DNA of 64,000 bases from contig JAJEDE010000012.1 in NCBI GenBank assembly GCA_022821645.1, forward strand, positions 62,001-126,000. Reading direction: 5' to 3'. The notes beneath the pieces were generated by a model. The model searched no databases and had not been told where the DNA came from. It was given only the letters and a program-made list of their open reading frames with translations. The DNA is from Chloroflexota bacterium. Its GTDB lineage: Bacteria; Chloroflexota; UBA11872. Position numbers and translations under genes: made by a program. This document shows, one piece after another, positions 1-7,298 of the stretch; position 1 is the stretch's first letter, and each line of letters begins with the position of its first letter.

Positions 1-204
1 GTAGAGCACCGTCTGGTCCGAGGCGTCGGCCTTGGCGCCGTAGGTCCAGACGGCCAGCAGATCGCCCCCCGGCGTCACGTCTACGAGGACGTGATCGACG
101 GCCTCCACGAATTGCGGCGGCTGCCTGGGCAGGAAGAGAACCAGGTCCGGATTGGTGCGGCGCCAATCGTCGCTGAAGCACTCGTAGTCGCCGGCGACCG
201 GCAT
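1..204 (-). CDS. Sialidase-like (BNR) protein, N-terminal fragment
   Basis: An open minus-strand frame starts at an ATG at 204 and runs off the left edge, giving 68 residues. After a short polar start it reads DHVLVDVTPGGDLLAVW, which resembles the first strand pair of BNR or exo-alpha-sialidase propellers. No Asp box is visible because the fragment is too short. Two further BNR proteins lie nearby at 2420 and 4370, so a third would fit the locus. The assignment is by resemblance only; any beta-propeller glycosidase is possible. Its start faces the parS site and tRNA gene to its right. Confidence 0.5.
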   Translation of the reverse strand, partial: MPVAGDYECFSDDWRRTNPDLVLFLPRQPPQFVEAVDHVLVDVTPGGDLLAVWTYGAKADASDQTVLY

Positions 205-295
205 CGGCGTCCTCGCTTACCGAAGCCCCGGACGCGATCCGACCGGGCAGCGGAAGCGTAGACCGCGGTTCGCCGCCCAGCGAGCCATCCGGACT

Positions 296-317
296 GAATG
301 TTTCACGTGAAACATTC
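296..317. other. parS: parS centromere site (ParB-binding palindrome)
   Basis: The core at 299-314 reads TGTTTCACGTGAAACA, which matches the widely conserved bacterial parS consensus without a mismatch. The perfect palindrome extends three more bases on each side, to 22 bp. It sits in the non-coding gap between the sialidase-like fragment and the selenocysteine tRNA. In known systems ParB loads at parS and organises chromosome segregation, and parS sites cluster near the origin. No parA or parB gene is in the window. Confidence 0.93.
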
Positions 318-331
318 GGAGACATATGGGC

Positions 332-425
332 GGAGGTGCATGGGAGTCGAACCCACCTGGAACGCTCACCAGCGCCCCACAACGGTTTTGAAGACCGCGA
401 GGACCACCCGGCCCCGTCCACCTCC
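332..425 (-). tRNA. selC: tRNA-Sec (selenocysteine, anticodon UCA)
   Basis: Read on the minus strand, the RNA begins GGAGGTGG and ends CACCTCC followed by a G discriminator base, giving a long acceptor stem. The anticodon stem CGGT/ACCG closes the loop CTTCAAA, whose middle triplet TCA pairs with UGA. A GC-rich long variable arm (GGGGCGCTGGTGAGCGTTCC) and the T-arm GGTTCGACTCC follow. The extended acceptor stem, long variable arm and UCA anticodon identify tRNA-Sec rather than a serine tRNA. CCA is not encoded. No selA, selB or selD is present here, so the insertion machinery must be elsewhere. Confidence 0.94.
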
Positions 426-621
426 GCGTTCACGCTAGCAGGTCTGGCGGGTTTACTCGGGACGTTGGGGACACGAGCCCGATCATGCGCGAACGCGCAA
501 CGCTCGTGGAGTGCGCGATGTCCCGGCGAGCGCATCAGTGAGCAGTCCTCGTGCTCTCGATCGGCATCATCGAGCTATGGCCCAAGACAGGCCGCCACAG
601 ACGCTGTTTGCGCTGAGACGT

Positions 622-650
622 TTGTCAGCGACGAGCGGTCAAGGTAAGGT
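622..650 (+). promoter_or_regulatory. Predicted sigma70-type promoter of the first solute-binding protein
   Basis: TTGTCA at 622-627 and TAAGGT at 645-650 are separated by 17 bases and lie about 40 bases upstream of the start codon of the solute-binding lipoprotein. The rest of the roughly 250-base gap after the tRNA gene shows nothing else I recognise. This is a consensus match by eye only. Confidence 0.4.
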
Positions 651-692
651 GTTTCGTTATGGAATAGTCTTAAGATGAAGGGCGTGGGCAAG

Positions 693-2279
693 ATGTCACG
701 AACGATGACGCGTCGCCGTCTGCTTGCCGGATCCGTGGGTGCCTTTGGGGCCACCGTACTGGCGGCCTGTGGCGAAACCCAGGTCGTTGAGGTGGAGAAG
801 ATCGTTACCCAGGAAGTGATCAAGGAAGTTCCGGTCGAGAAGATCGTGACGCAGACGCAGATCAAGGAAGTCCAGGTCGAGAAGATCGTGACGCAGACGC
901 AAATCAAGGAAGTCCAGGTGGACCGGGTCGTAACCCAGGTCGTCGAGAAGGTCGTTGAGGCGCCACCAGCGGCCCGCACGGTGAAGTTTAATTTTGAGAC
1001 TGACCATACGTCCGGTCCTCGAGGCAAGTCGACGCAGTGGGCGATTGATCGCTACAACCAGATCAAGCCGAACACGATCGTCAAGTTCATTGCGCAACCG
1101 GACCAGTTCACTGAGAAAATCAATATTCAGGCGGTGGCCGGCACTCTTTCCGAAATCAGTCTGCTCAGCGACAGGGTGTTCCAGCAGTGGGTTGACGCCG
1201 GAACGTGGCTGCAGATCAACGATCTCCTGGCCAAGAATCCTGATTTCACGCCCGCCGAGTACCACTTCTCAGGCGAGGTGTATACGGACAATAAGGAGCC
1301 GCCCGGCCCGCTGCCCTACGACGACACGATGCGCGGACCGCAATACGGGATGCCCTATCAGGGCGCTGGAATCGCGGCATTCATCTACAACGTCGATCTC
1401 CTGGATGCCGCAGGTGTTCCGGCGCCCACGGATGGCTGGTCCTACGACGACATGCTCGAGGGCGCCATGCAGGTCCGTGATCAGGAGACGGGCGTCTGGG
1501 GACTCAACTCCGGGATCCTTGGCATGCAGCACCAGTGTTGGGGTTTTAACGGGCTCCAGAAGTACATCGTGGGCCCGGAGGGACACCTGGTCCTGGGCAA
1601 CTTCCAAGGCGCCGGGAGAGAGTCGCTCCAGCGAGCCTATGACTACATCCACACCTACGATGTGCAGTTCAGATCGGAGTTGCGCCAGGAGATTGGCGGC
1701 GAATACGGCAACCCGTTCAATGCGGGGTTGCAAGGCTTCGACCACGGACGGGGCCGCAGCACGGGCTTCAACCTGACCCGGATTGGGGATCGGTTCCGCT
1801 GGGCGCAGGCCCCGAAACCGCGTGGGCCGCACCCAACGTCAACGGGCGACAACGAGTACGTCGATCAGCCGCATATCGTGGCCTCCACGGCCACGCTTAC
1901 AGGCACCGAAGAGCAGGTGGTTGATTTCGCGATCTTCATGGCAGGTCCTGAGGTCCAGGGTCGCAACGGCATTGACCGAGGCTTTTATCCTTGTCGGCGC
2001 GGCGTCCAGAACAATCCCGCCGCCGTGGCGCCGCCGCCGGAACGCATGGAGGAGTTGTATCTGATTTACGAGAAGTGCCTGATGCGGCCTGGCGGCATCT
2101 ACGTACCCGGTTCTCCCTCAGGGCGCGGCGAAGTCGAGGGCATGTGGGTCCGGCCCGTTCAGAAGCTGTTTGCTGGCGACCTTTCGGTCGATGAGACGGT
2201 TGAGATCGCGGAGAAGGACGTGAGCGATCAGATGGCCAAGTACAAGGCGGACCTGGATGCGGGTCGCGTGAGTCGATAG
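693..2279 (+). CDS. Extracellular solute-binding lipoprotein (ABC importer, family 1 type)
   Basis: This is a membrane-anchored substrate receptor for an ABC importer, probably of a sugar or oligosaccharide. The N-terminus has a twin-arginine-like stretch TRRRLLAG, a hydrophobic run and the lipobox LAAC. Next come about 65 residues of VEKIVTQ-type repeats, a spacer typical of Chloroflexota binding proteins, then the binding domain. I chose the ATG at 693 because AAGGG stands about 10 bases upstream; an ATG at 675 is also in frame. No permease lies next to it. It is followed on the same strand by two sialidase-like genes, which suggests a glycan-derived substrate. It resembles the binding proteins at 8882 and 17749. 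Confidence 0.85.
   Translation: MSRTMTRRRLLAGSVGAFGATVLAACGETQVVEVEKIVTQEVIKEVPVEKIVTQTQIKEVQVEKIVTQTQIKEVQVDRVVTQVVEKVVEAPPAARTVKFNFETDHTSGPRGKSTQWAIDRYNQIKPNTIVKFIAQPDQFTEKINIQAVAGTLSEISLLSDRVFQQWVDAGTWLQINDLLAKNPDFTPAEYHFSGEVYTDNKEPPGPLPYDDTMRGPQYGMPYQGAGIAAFIYNVDLLDAAGVPAPTDGWSYDDMLEGAMQVRDQETGVWGLNSGILGMQHQCWGFNGLQKYIVGPEGHLVLGNFQGAGRESLQRAYDYIHTYDVQFRSELRQEIGGEYGNPFNAGLQGFDHGRGRSTGFNLTRIGDRFRWAQAPKPRGPHPTSTGDNEYVDQPHIVASTATLTGTEEQVVDFAIFMAGPEVQGRNGIDRGFYPCRRGVQNNPAAVAPPPERMEELYLIYEKCLMRPGGIYVPGSPSGRGEVEGMWVRPVQKLFAGDLSVDETVEIAEKDVSDQMAKYKADLDAGRVSR
834..917 (+). repeat. Two tandem 42-bp units encoding the lipoprotein spacer
   Basis: Units 834-875 and 876-917 differ at only one base that I can see. 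Each encodes a 14-residue block of the form VEKIVTQTQIKEVQ. Flanking sequence on both sides is a more diverged version of the same unit. The near-identity suggests recent slippage or unequal-crossover growth of the spacer between the membrane anchor and the binding domain. Confidence 0.85.
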
Positions 2280-2289
2280 CCGGCAGCAC

Positions 2290-2339
2290 GCCGTCGCTGG
2301 CCCCGGGTGATCGTTAGGATGCGCGGAGCCAGCGGCGGC
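2290..2339 (+). terminator. Possible weak hairpin after the solute-binding gene
   Basis: CCGTCGCTGGC at 2291-2301 and GCCAGCGGCGG at 2328-2338 pair with one mismatch across a loop of about 26 bases. There is no T-run. It could slow transcription between the binding protein and the sialidase-like gene, but the large loop makes it weak. Confidence 0.25.
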
Positions 2340-2419
2340 GGGTCGAGCGTTCGACAGTTGGCGCGACGGCTCGTGCGTATCCGCGGAATAGTCCTCTCCG
2401 CAAGAAAGTGTGATGCAGG

Positions 2420-3784
2420 ATGACCGCCCCATTCTTCGAGAACGTGGATGTGTTCTTTCCCGGCCAGGGCGACACGTTGACCCAAGCGCCGGCGTATCAC
2501 TGGGAGCGCAAAGCAGCGCCGGCGGAGGTTTCCGCCAAGGAAGGTCTGTCCGAGCAGACCGAACGCCCATCTGACGCTCTGCACACCTATGGCGTGACGG
2601 CCAACTTCTATAGCAGCACCCGTGATCCCAATTCGGTGCTCGTGGCGGTGATTGGGACGGACCGCGAAGAACGAAGAAAGCTGGCGGGCGCCAAGATCAC
2701 CATGGACTTCACGAACCTGCAATACCACGACTTCGATGGATTTGGGATCCATCTGCCCGGAATGATCGTCACGGATGCCGGGAGCGTGGTCGCCGTATGC
2801 CAACGGCGTCACGGGGGAATGGGTGACGGCGGCCACGAGAACGATGTCCTCATGTCGCGCAGCGAGGACGGCGGCAAGACGTGGTCGCGACAGCGGGTGA
2901 TCTATGCGGAGAAGGGTCAATACACCTTCCTCGGCGCCATTGTCGAGGACCGTATCTCAGGCACGCTCCTGGTTGTCGGTTGGAACATGCCGGCCGACGT
3001 TGTCGATGACCTTGGCTACTTCAGCACCTATGCCGAGCAGGGCGGCGGGTTCTGGGTCGTCCAGAGTGTCGATGATGGAGTGACATGGTCAGAGGCGCGG
3101 GATGTCGACCCGAGGCCGAGTCCCGATGGATGGACCGGCTGGCCGAATAACAGCGTGCACGGGATTCAGCTAAGCGCGGGGCCGCATTCCGGGCGGCTGG
3201 TGATTCCGGGATTCCTCTACAAGGAGGGCGAACCCGGGGAGGTGCCGGGCGTGCGCGGCGGGTTGCTGTACAGCGACGACCATGGCGAGACGTGGACGGT
3301 TGGCGCCGTGCTCCCCGAGGGCTCCGACGAGGTGTCGCTGGTGGAGACCGGGGGCGGCGAAATCTACGTCAGCTATCGGAGGAATACTTGCCGAAGGGAC
3401 GGACGCACGTTCGCCCGGAGCCGGGACGGCGGCACGAGCTTCTATGAACTGGGCGAGCATGGGGACCTGAGCGGCCGGCCCGTACACGTTGGACTGGCCC
3501 GGCATGGATCGGCTGCCAACAACCATCCGGAGGTGCTGCTCTTCTCGCATCCCGTTGGGGTCAATCACCTTATCCCCGGCGGGGCGGACATGATGATCTA
3601 CGTCAGCCAGGACGACGGACGTACTTGGCCCATGTCGAAACTCATCGACCGGAGACCGTGTCGGTACTCCGACCTAGCCGTAACCGCAGACGGCACCGTG
3701 CTATGCATTTACACGGTAGGCGAGATGCGAGACAGCGAAAAACTCACGGTCGCTCGCTTTAACCAGGAGTGGTTGTTTGCCTAG
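2420..3784 (+). CDS. BNR/sialidase-family beta-propeller protein, copy 1
   Basis: This 454-residue protein carries several Asp boxes (S-x-D-x-G-x-T-W): SRSEDGGKTWS, SVDDGVTWS, SDDHGETW and SQDDGRTW. These mark the blades of a sialidase-type propeller. A conserved FDGFGIHLPGMIVTDAGSVVAVCQRR stretch would carry the active-site arginine region. No signal peptide is visible, so it may act inside the cell on imported oligosaccharide. Copy 2 at 4370 is closely similar along its length, and a small lipoprotein gene lies between them. The family includes sialidases and other exo-glycosidases or lyases, so the exact substrate is not fixed by sequence. Confidence 0.8.
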   Translation: MTAPFFENVDVFFPGQGDTLTQAPAYHWERKAAPAEVSAKEGLSEQTERPSDALHTYGVTANFYSSTRDPNSVLVAVIGTDREERRKLAGAKITMDFTNLQYHDFDGFGIHLPGMIVTDAGSVVAVCQRRHGGMGDGGHENDVLMSRSEDGGKTWSRQRVIYAEKGQYTFLGAIVEDRISGTLLVVGWNMPADVVDDLGYFSTYAEQGGGFWVVQSVDDGVTWSEARDVDPRPSPDGWTGWPNNSVHGIQLSAGPHSGRLVIPGFLYKEGEPGEVPGVRGGLLYSDDHGETWTVGAVLPEGSDEVSLVETGGGEIYVSYRRNTCRRDGRTFARSRDGGTSFYELGEHGDLSGRPVHVGLARHGSAANNHPEVLLFSHPVGVNHLIPGGADMMIYVSQDDGRTWPMSKLIDRRPCRYSDLAVTADGTVLCIYTVGEMRDSEKLTVARFNQEWLFA

Positions 3785-3948
3785 CCAGTTTGAGAGGCGC
3801 GCCGGCACGTATGTCGCGAAGCTGGATGCCTCGCGGCACGCGTCGCTTACGGCCTGCACATGCACTCAAGGGTCGCCGTCACTTACGCGAGTCCGATGCC
3901 CCTATTATCAACCCGACGGCCGAAGGTGGCGTGGTGGAGGGTGACTTT

Positions 3949-4194
3949 ATGCGCTCGTCGAAGAAGTTGACCAAGTACGTTACGGGCGCGGCACTTGCGT
4001 TGTTGATGGCCATGGTGGTTGTGGGTTGCGAAGCAAGCGACGAGTTCGAGTACATGAAGAGTGAGCGGCAGATGATGCGGCACGGTGACTATGGCCCTGG
4101 AATGAGCGATGCCGATCGACAGAAGCTCCAGGAGAGCTACGCGAGTAAGCAGCTGTCTAAGGTGACGCCGACCAGCGGTGCCGCGGCGCCATAG
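3949..4194 (+). CDS. Small lipoprotein of unknown function
   Basis: This 81-residue protein has a charged N-terminus (RSSKKLTK), a hydrophobic core and a lipobox ending VVGC, so it is predicted to be a short membrane-anchored lipoprotein with about 55 mature residues. The start at 3949 is supported by GGAGGG a few bases upstream; the frame stays open further left but without signal-like sequence. The mature part is rich in Met, Asp and Lys (EYMKSERQMMRHGDYGPG) and ends in an Ala/Pro tail. It sits between two sialidase-family genes. I recognise no family. Confidence 0.65.
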   Translation: MRSSKKLTKYVTGAALALLMAMVVVGCEASDEFEYMKSERQMMRHGDYGPGMSDADRQKLQESYASKQLSKVTPTSGAAAP

Positions 4195-4369
4195 CGTTGG
4201 GCACGGTGGCGAAGCGCTGTGGATACACCGGACGACCTGCCCCGGGTGCTACTCGCGCCCCTAGGGCACTTGTCTATTGCACGCCGCTGTGACCCCGGTC
4301 GCCGGGCGCGACAGCAAGAGCCAGCCGCGTCAGGCTACGTACTTCCTGATCTGATGAAGGAGCCGAACC

Positions 4370-5653
4370 ATGCCTGCTGAGCAATTTGAGACGGTGGACG
4401 TACTTCTGCCGGGAGTTGGCGAGACGCTCAATCAGGACGTGGCCGCCCATTGGCAGGCGAGCGAAAGCCTGACAGCGCAGATCTATCTGGGGCAGCTCGG
4501 ACAGGAGGAGGTCATGCTCCACCTGTCGGGTCTGACTGCCGATCAGCGGCGCCTCCTGACCGAACGACCAGTAATCGTCGATGCGGGGTGGGCGCATCAC
4601 GTGATTGACGGATATGGGGTCCGCATACCTGGAATCCTCGTCACACCTCGCGGCACGGTCATTGCGGTCTGCCAGCAGCGGGTGGGCTCCCTGGCCGATG
4701 GCGGCCACGCGACGAACGTCCTGGTGACGCGTAGCGAGGACGGCGGACGGACCTGGTCGCGGCAGGAGGTGCTGTTCGCGGAAGCGGGAATCAATACCTT
4801 CCTTGGACCGATCCTCGCGGACCGCTACACGAACGATGTGTTCGTGACCTTCTGGAAGCTGCCGCAGGCGGAGGGCAACGGCCTGGGCTACTTCGCTCCC
4901 TATGCCGAAATGGGCGGCGGGTTCTGGATGGTGCGAAGTTCGGACGAGGGCCAGAGTTGGTCCGAGCCATACTTCGTCCGCCCGGCGCCGAACGCGGATG
5001 GGTGGGTTGCCTGGGTGAACAACTCGTCGCGCGGGGTGCAGCTGGCGCGAGGCCCGCGGGCCGGGCGGCACGTGATCGCGGCATTTCTCTTCAAGGCCGG
5101 CGAGGAAGGGCAGGCCCCCGGCGTTCGCGGCGGCCTGGTGTACAGCGACGACCACGGCGAGACCTGGCAGGCGGGCGCTGTTCTACCCGCGGGTTCGGAC
5201 GAACTCATCCTGGAAGAGACGGAAGACGGCGGAATCTACGTGAATTACCGGAAGAATCGCCCCTACTACAACGGACTGCGCTGGTTTGCGCGCAGTTCGG
5301 ACAGCGGGGAGAGCTTCGACGCCCACGGGCAGCACGAGGAGCAGATCACGCCGTGCTGCCACGCCGGGCTTGTGCGTTACTCGAGCACGGACGATGGCGG
5401 CGAGAACGTGCTGCTGTTCAGCAATCCGAGAGGCCCCAGCCGCCGCAATCTGACGGTTCGGCTCAGCCGCGACGACGGCAGGACATGGCCGGTATCGCGT
5501 ACGGTAACCAGCGACCTGGCCGGCTACTCCGACCTTGCGGTTCTGCCCGACAAGACGATTCTGTGTATCTGGGAAGGCGGTACGCAGCGTTACCACGAGA
5601 AGATAAGCGCGGCGCGCTTCAACCTGGACTGGGTGCTGGCAGGCGACGGCTGA
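4370..5653 (+). CDS. BNR/sialidase-family beta-propeller protein, copy 2
   Basis: This 427-residue paralogue of the protein at 2420 has the same architecture: N-terminal segment with a LPGVGETLNQ motif, a central GYGVRIPGILVTPRGTV block, and Asp boxes TRSEDGGRTWS, SSDEGQSWS, SDDHGETW and SRDDGRTW. The start has a clear AAGGAG site 10 bases upstream. Like its partner it has no signal peptide. Tandem copies that have diverged moderately suggest an old duplication followed by specialisation, for example for different linkages. It converges on the minus-strand glycosidase gene that ends at 5682. Confidence 0.8.
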   Translation: MPAEQFETVDVLLPGVGETLNQDVAAHWQASESLTAQIYLGQLGQEEVMLHLSGLTADQRRLLTERPVIVDAGWAHHVIDGYGVRIPGILVTPRGTVIAVCQQRVGSLADGGHATNVLVTRSEDGGRTWSRQEVLFAEAGINTFLGPILADRYTNDVFVTFWKLPQAEGNGLGYFAPYAEMGGGFWMVRSSDEGQSWSEPYFVRPAPNADGWVAWVNNSSRGVQLARGPRAGRHVIAAFLFKAGEEGQAPGVRGGLVYSDDHGETWQAGAVLPAGSDELILEETEDGGIYVNYRKNRPYYNGLRWFARSSDSGESFDAHGQHEEQITPCCHAGLVRYSSTDDGGENVLLFSNPRGPSRRNLTVRLSRDDGRTWPVSRTVTSDLAGYSDLAVLPDKTILCIWEGGTQRYHEKISAARFNLDWVLAGDG

Positions 5654-5681
5654 GAAGGCGGTCTGCGCTTCGCAACCAACG

Positions 5682-7175
5682 CTAGCGGGCTGGTGCTGAA
5701 CCTACGTACGCCGCGTAAATCTTGACGTCGTCGGGCCGCGGACACTCGCGGCTGACCGGTCCGACATCCACCTTCAGGCGCAGCGGCGTGTCAGTCGCCG
5801 GCAGCGAGCCGTGGTTGGCCCAACGGACGGGCACACGCAATCCGGAATCACGCAGCGTGGCCGCATCGTCGCCGGAGTAGCCGGGTAGCGGCCGGAACTG
5901 AAGGTCCACCACTTCTACCCGCGCCGATGCGAACTCGCCCACGCCCGACACGTTCACGTGCACTGGCAGTCCATCCGTCTCGACTCTGAACGGACAGGTG
6001 ATGAACTGCGCCCGGGTGCCCGCCGCGTAGGGCTGCACGTAGCCGAGGCGGTCCCGTTCCCACTGGGCCAGCCGGACCTGGCCGTCGCCGCGCCAGACCG
6101 AGTACCAGTACAGGGTTTTGTCGCCCACGTTCTCCATGCCTTGCCCCTGCTGGAGGGCGGGCGCTGCTCCCAGGCGTGTGTCTCGCTCCTCGAAGGCAGG
6201 AATGAAGCGGAATCCGGGGATCGGCTCGCGGTAGCGCAGCGCATCGTGGCTGATGGCCAGCCCAAGGTCGATTGGGACGTAGCGCCGGTCGCTGTAGGGG
6301 TAGCCGTGCCACTGACCGTAGATGGCGAGGATCACGTTGCCCCACGAGTGCGTCCCCGCGCCCATGTGGATTTCCTCCCAGATGTTCTGCCGGTCTTCCA
6401 GGTCCGGCCCCTCCAGGCGCGGGGTCCGTGTAAGGCCGAGGGCGCTGCCCTCGGTCCAGTGCTCGAAGTCGTACGAGGCGTAGACTTCTATCTTGCGGCC
6501 GGGGCCCGGATGCCCAACGCTGTGGCCGTTGACGTAGTAGCAGCCGTTCCACTTGATCAGGCCGGACTGCTCGAAGGCGACGCTGCCACGCGGGTTGTCG
6601 GGGCTCAGCTTCCAGTGCAGGCCGTCCGGGCTGTAGGCCACTGACAAGCCGCCGCGCCGGCTGCCAGAGGGGCCGGTGCGATGACTGTACGCGATCTTGA
6701 ACCGTCGTTTGGGATCGGGATCTTCAGGGTCGTGGATGATCGGGGCCCACCCGAGGTCGATGTGCTGAGGGAAGTCCACCAGATTGTTGGCCGTTGAGCC
6801 CTGGTATTCGACCAGGCCAAGTTCGGGCTTGGTCCAGTGGATGCCGTCGCGGCTGACCGCGTAGCAGAGACGGCCGTCGTAGCCCTGGTAGCCGCCGACC
6901 CACGTCGGGTTGCAGCCCACGCGTCCGATGTACCACATGCGGAACTCGTCGCCCACGCGGGCGGTGCTGCCGTAATAGTGGACCTGCTCGTCATGCGCGC
7001 CGGGCTTGCCATGAGGCACCACGACGGTCGGTCCCGTGCGCCAGTCAGGCGTTCGCTTGCCGTGAATGAGATGCATCTGGAAGTTCGTGCGGAAAGGGAT
7101 GCAGACGTCGTCGAACGCGAAGAACGTGGCTTCCTCGACTCGCATCTCCGACGATCCGGTGTGGACGCGGAGCAT
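5682..7175 (-). CDS. Five-bladed-propeller glycoside-hydrolase-like protein, copy 1
   Basis: This 497-residue protein has motifs typical of GH32/GH43/GH130-type five-bladed propellers: MWYIGRVG, LCYAVSRDGIHWTKP, VAYSPDGLHW and YASYDFEHWTEG. These are the repeated 'D-G-x-x-W' turns of the fold. A separate C-terminal beta-rich region of about 130 residues follows, with VEVVDLQFRPLPG. There is no signal peptide. A very similar copy lies immediately upstream on the same strand (7299). It is the last gene of the minus-strand sugar-uptake array. The reaction is not determined; hydrolysis of a glycan or a phosphorolytic activity are both conceivable. Confidence 0.65.
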   Translation of the reverse strand: MLRVHTGSSEMRVEEATFFAFDDVCIPFRTNFQMHLIHGKRTPDWRTGPTVVVPHGKPGAHDEQVHYYGSTARVGDEFRMWYIGRVGCNPTWVGGYQGYDGRLCYAVSRDGIHWTKPELGLVEYQGSTANNLVDFPQHIDLGWAPIIHDPEDPDPKRRFKIAYSHRTGPSGSRRGGLSVAYSPDGLHWKLSPDNPRGSVAFEQSGLIKWNGCYYVNGHSVGHPGPGRKIEVYASYDFEHWTEGSALGLTRTPRLEGPDLEDRQNIWEEIHMGAGTHSWGNVILAIYGQWHGYPYSDRRYVPIDLGLAISHDALRYREPIPGFRFIPAFEERDTRLGAAPALQQGQGMENVGDKTLYWYSVWRGDGQVRLAQWERDRLGYVQPYAAGTRAQFITCPFRVETDGLPVHVNVSGVGEFASARVEVVDLQFRPLPGYSGDDAATLRDSGLRVPVRWANHGSLPATDTPLRLKVDVGPVSRECPRPDDVKIYAAYVGSAPAR

Positions 7176-7298
7176 GGCTACAACCTTGGGCTCGGCTCAG
7201 TACGGAGTCGAAAGCCAGCCGGCCGGGGCGTCGCGGCTACGCCGGCGGGGCAGCGTCGGGTCATGCCGGCCCGGTCGATGCAGACGTTTCAGGCCGGA

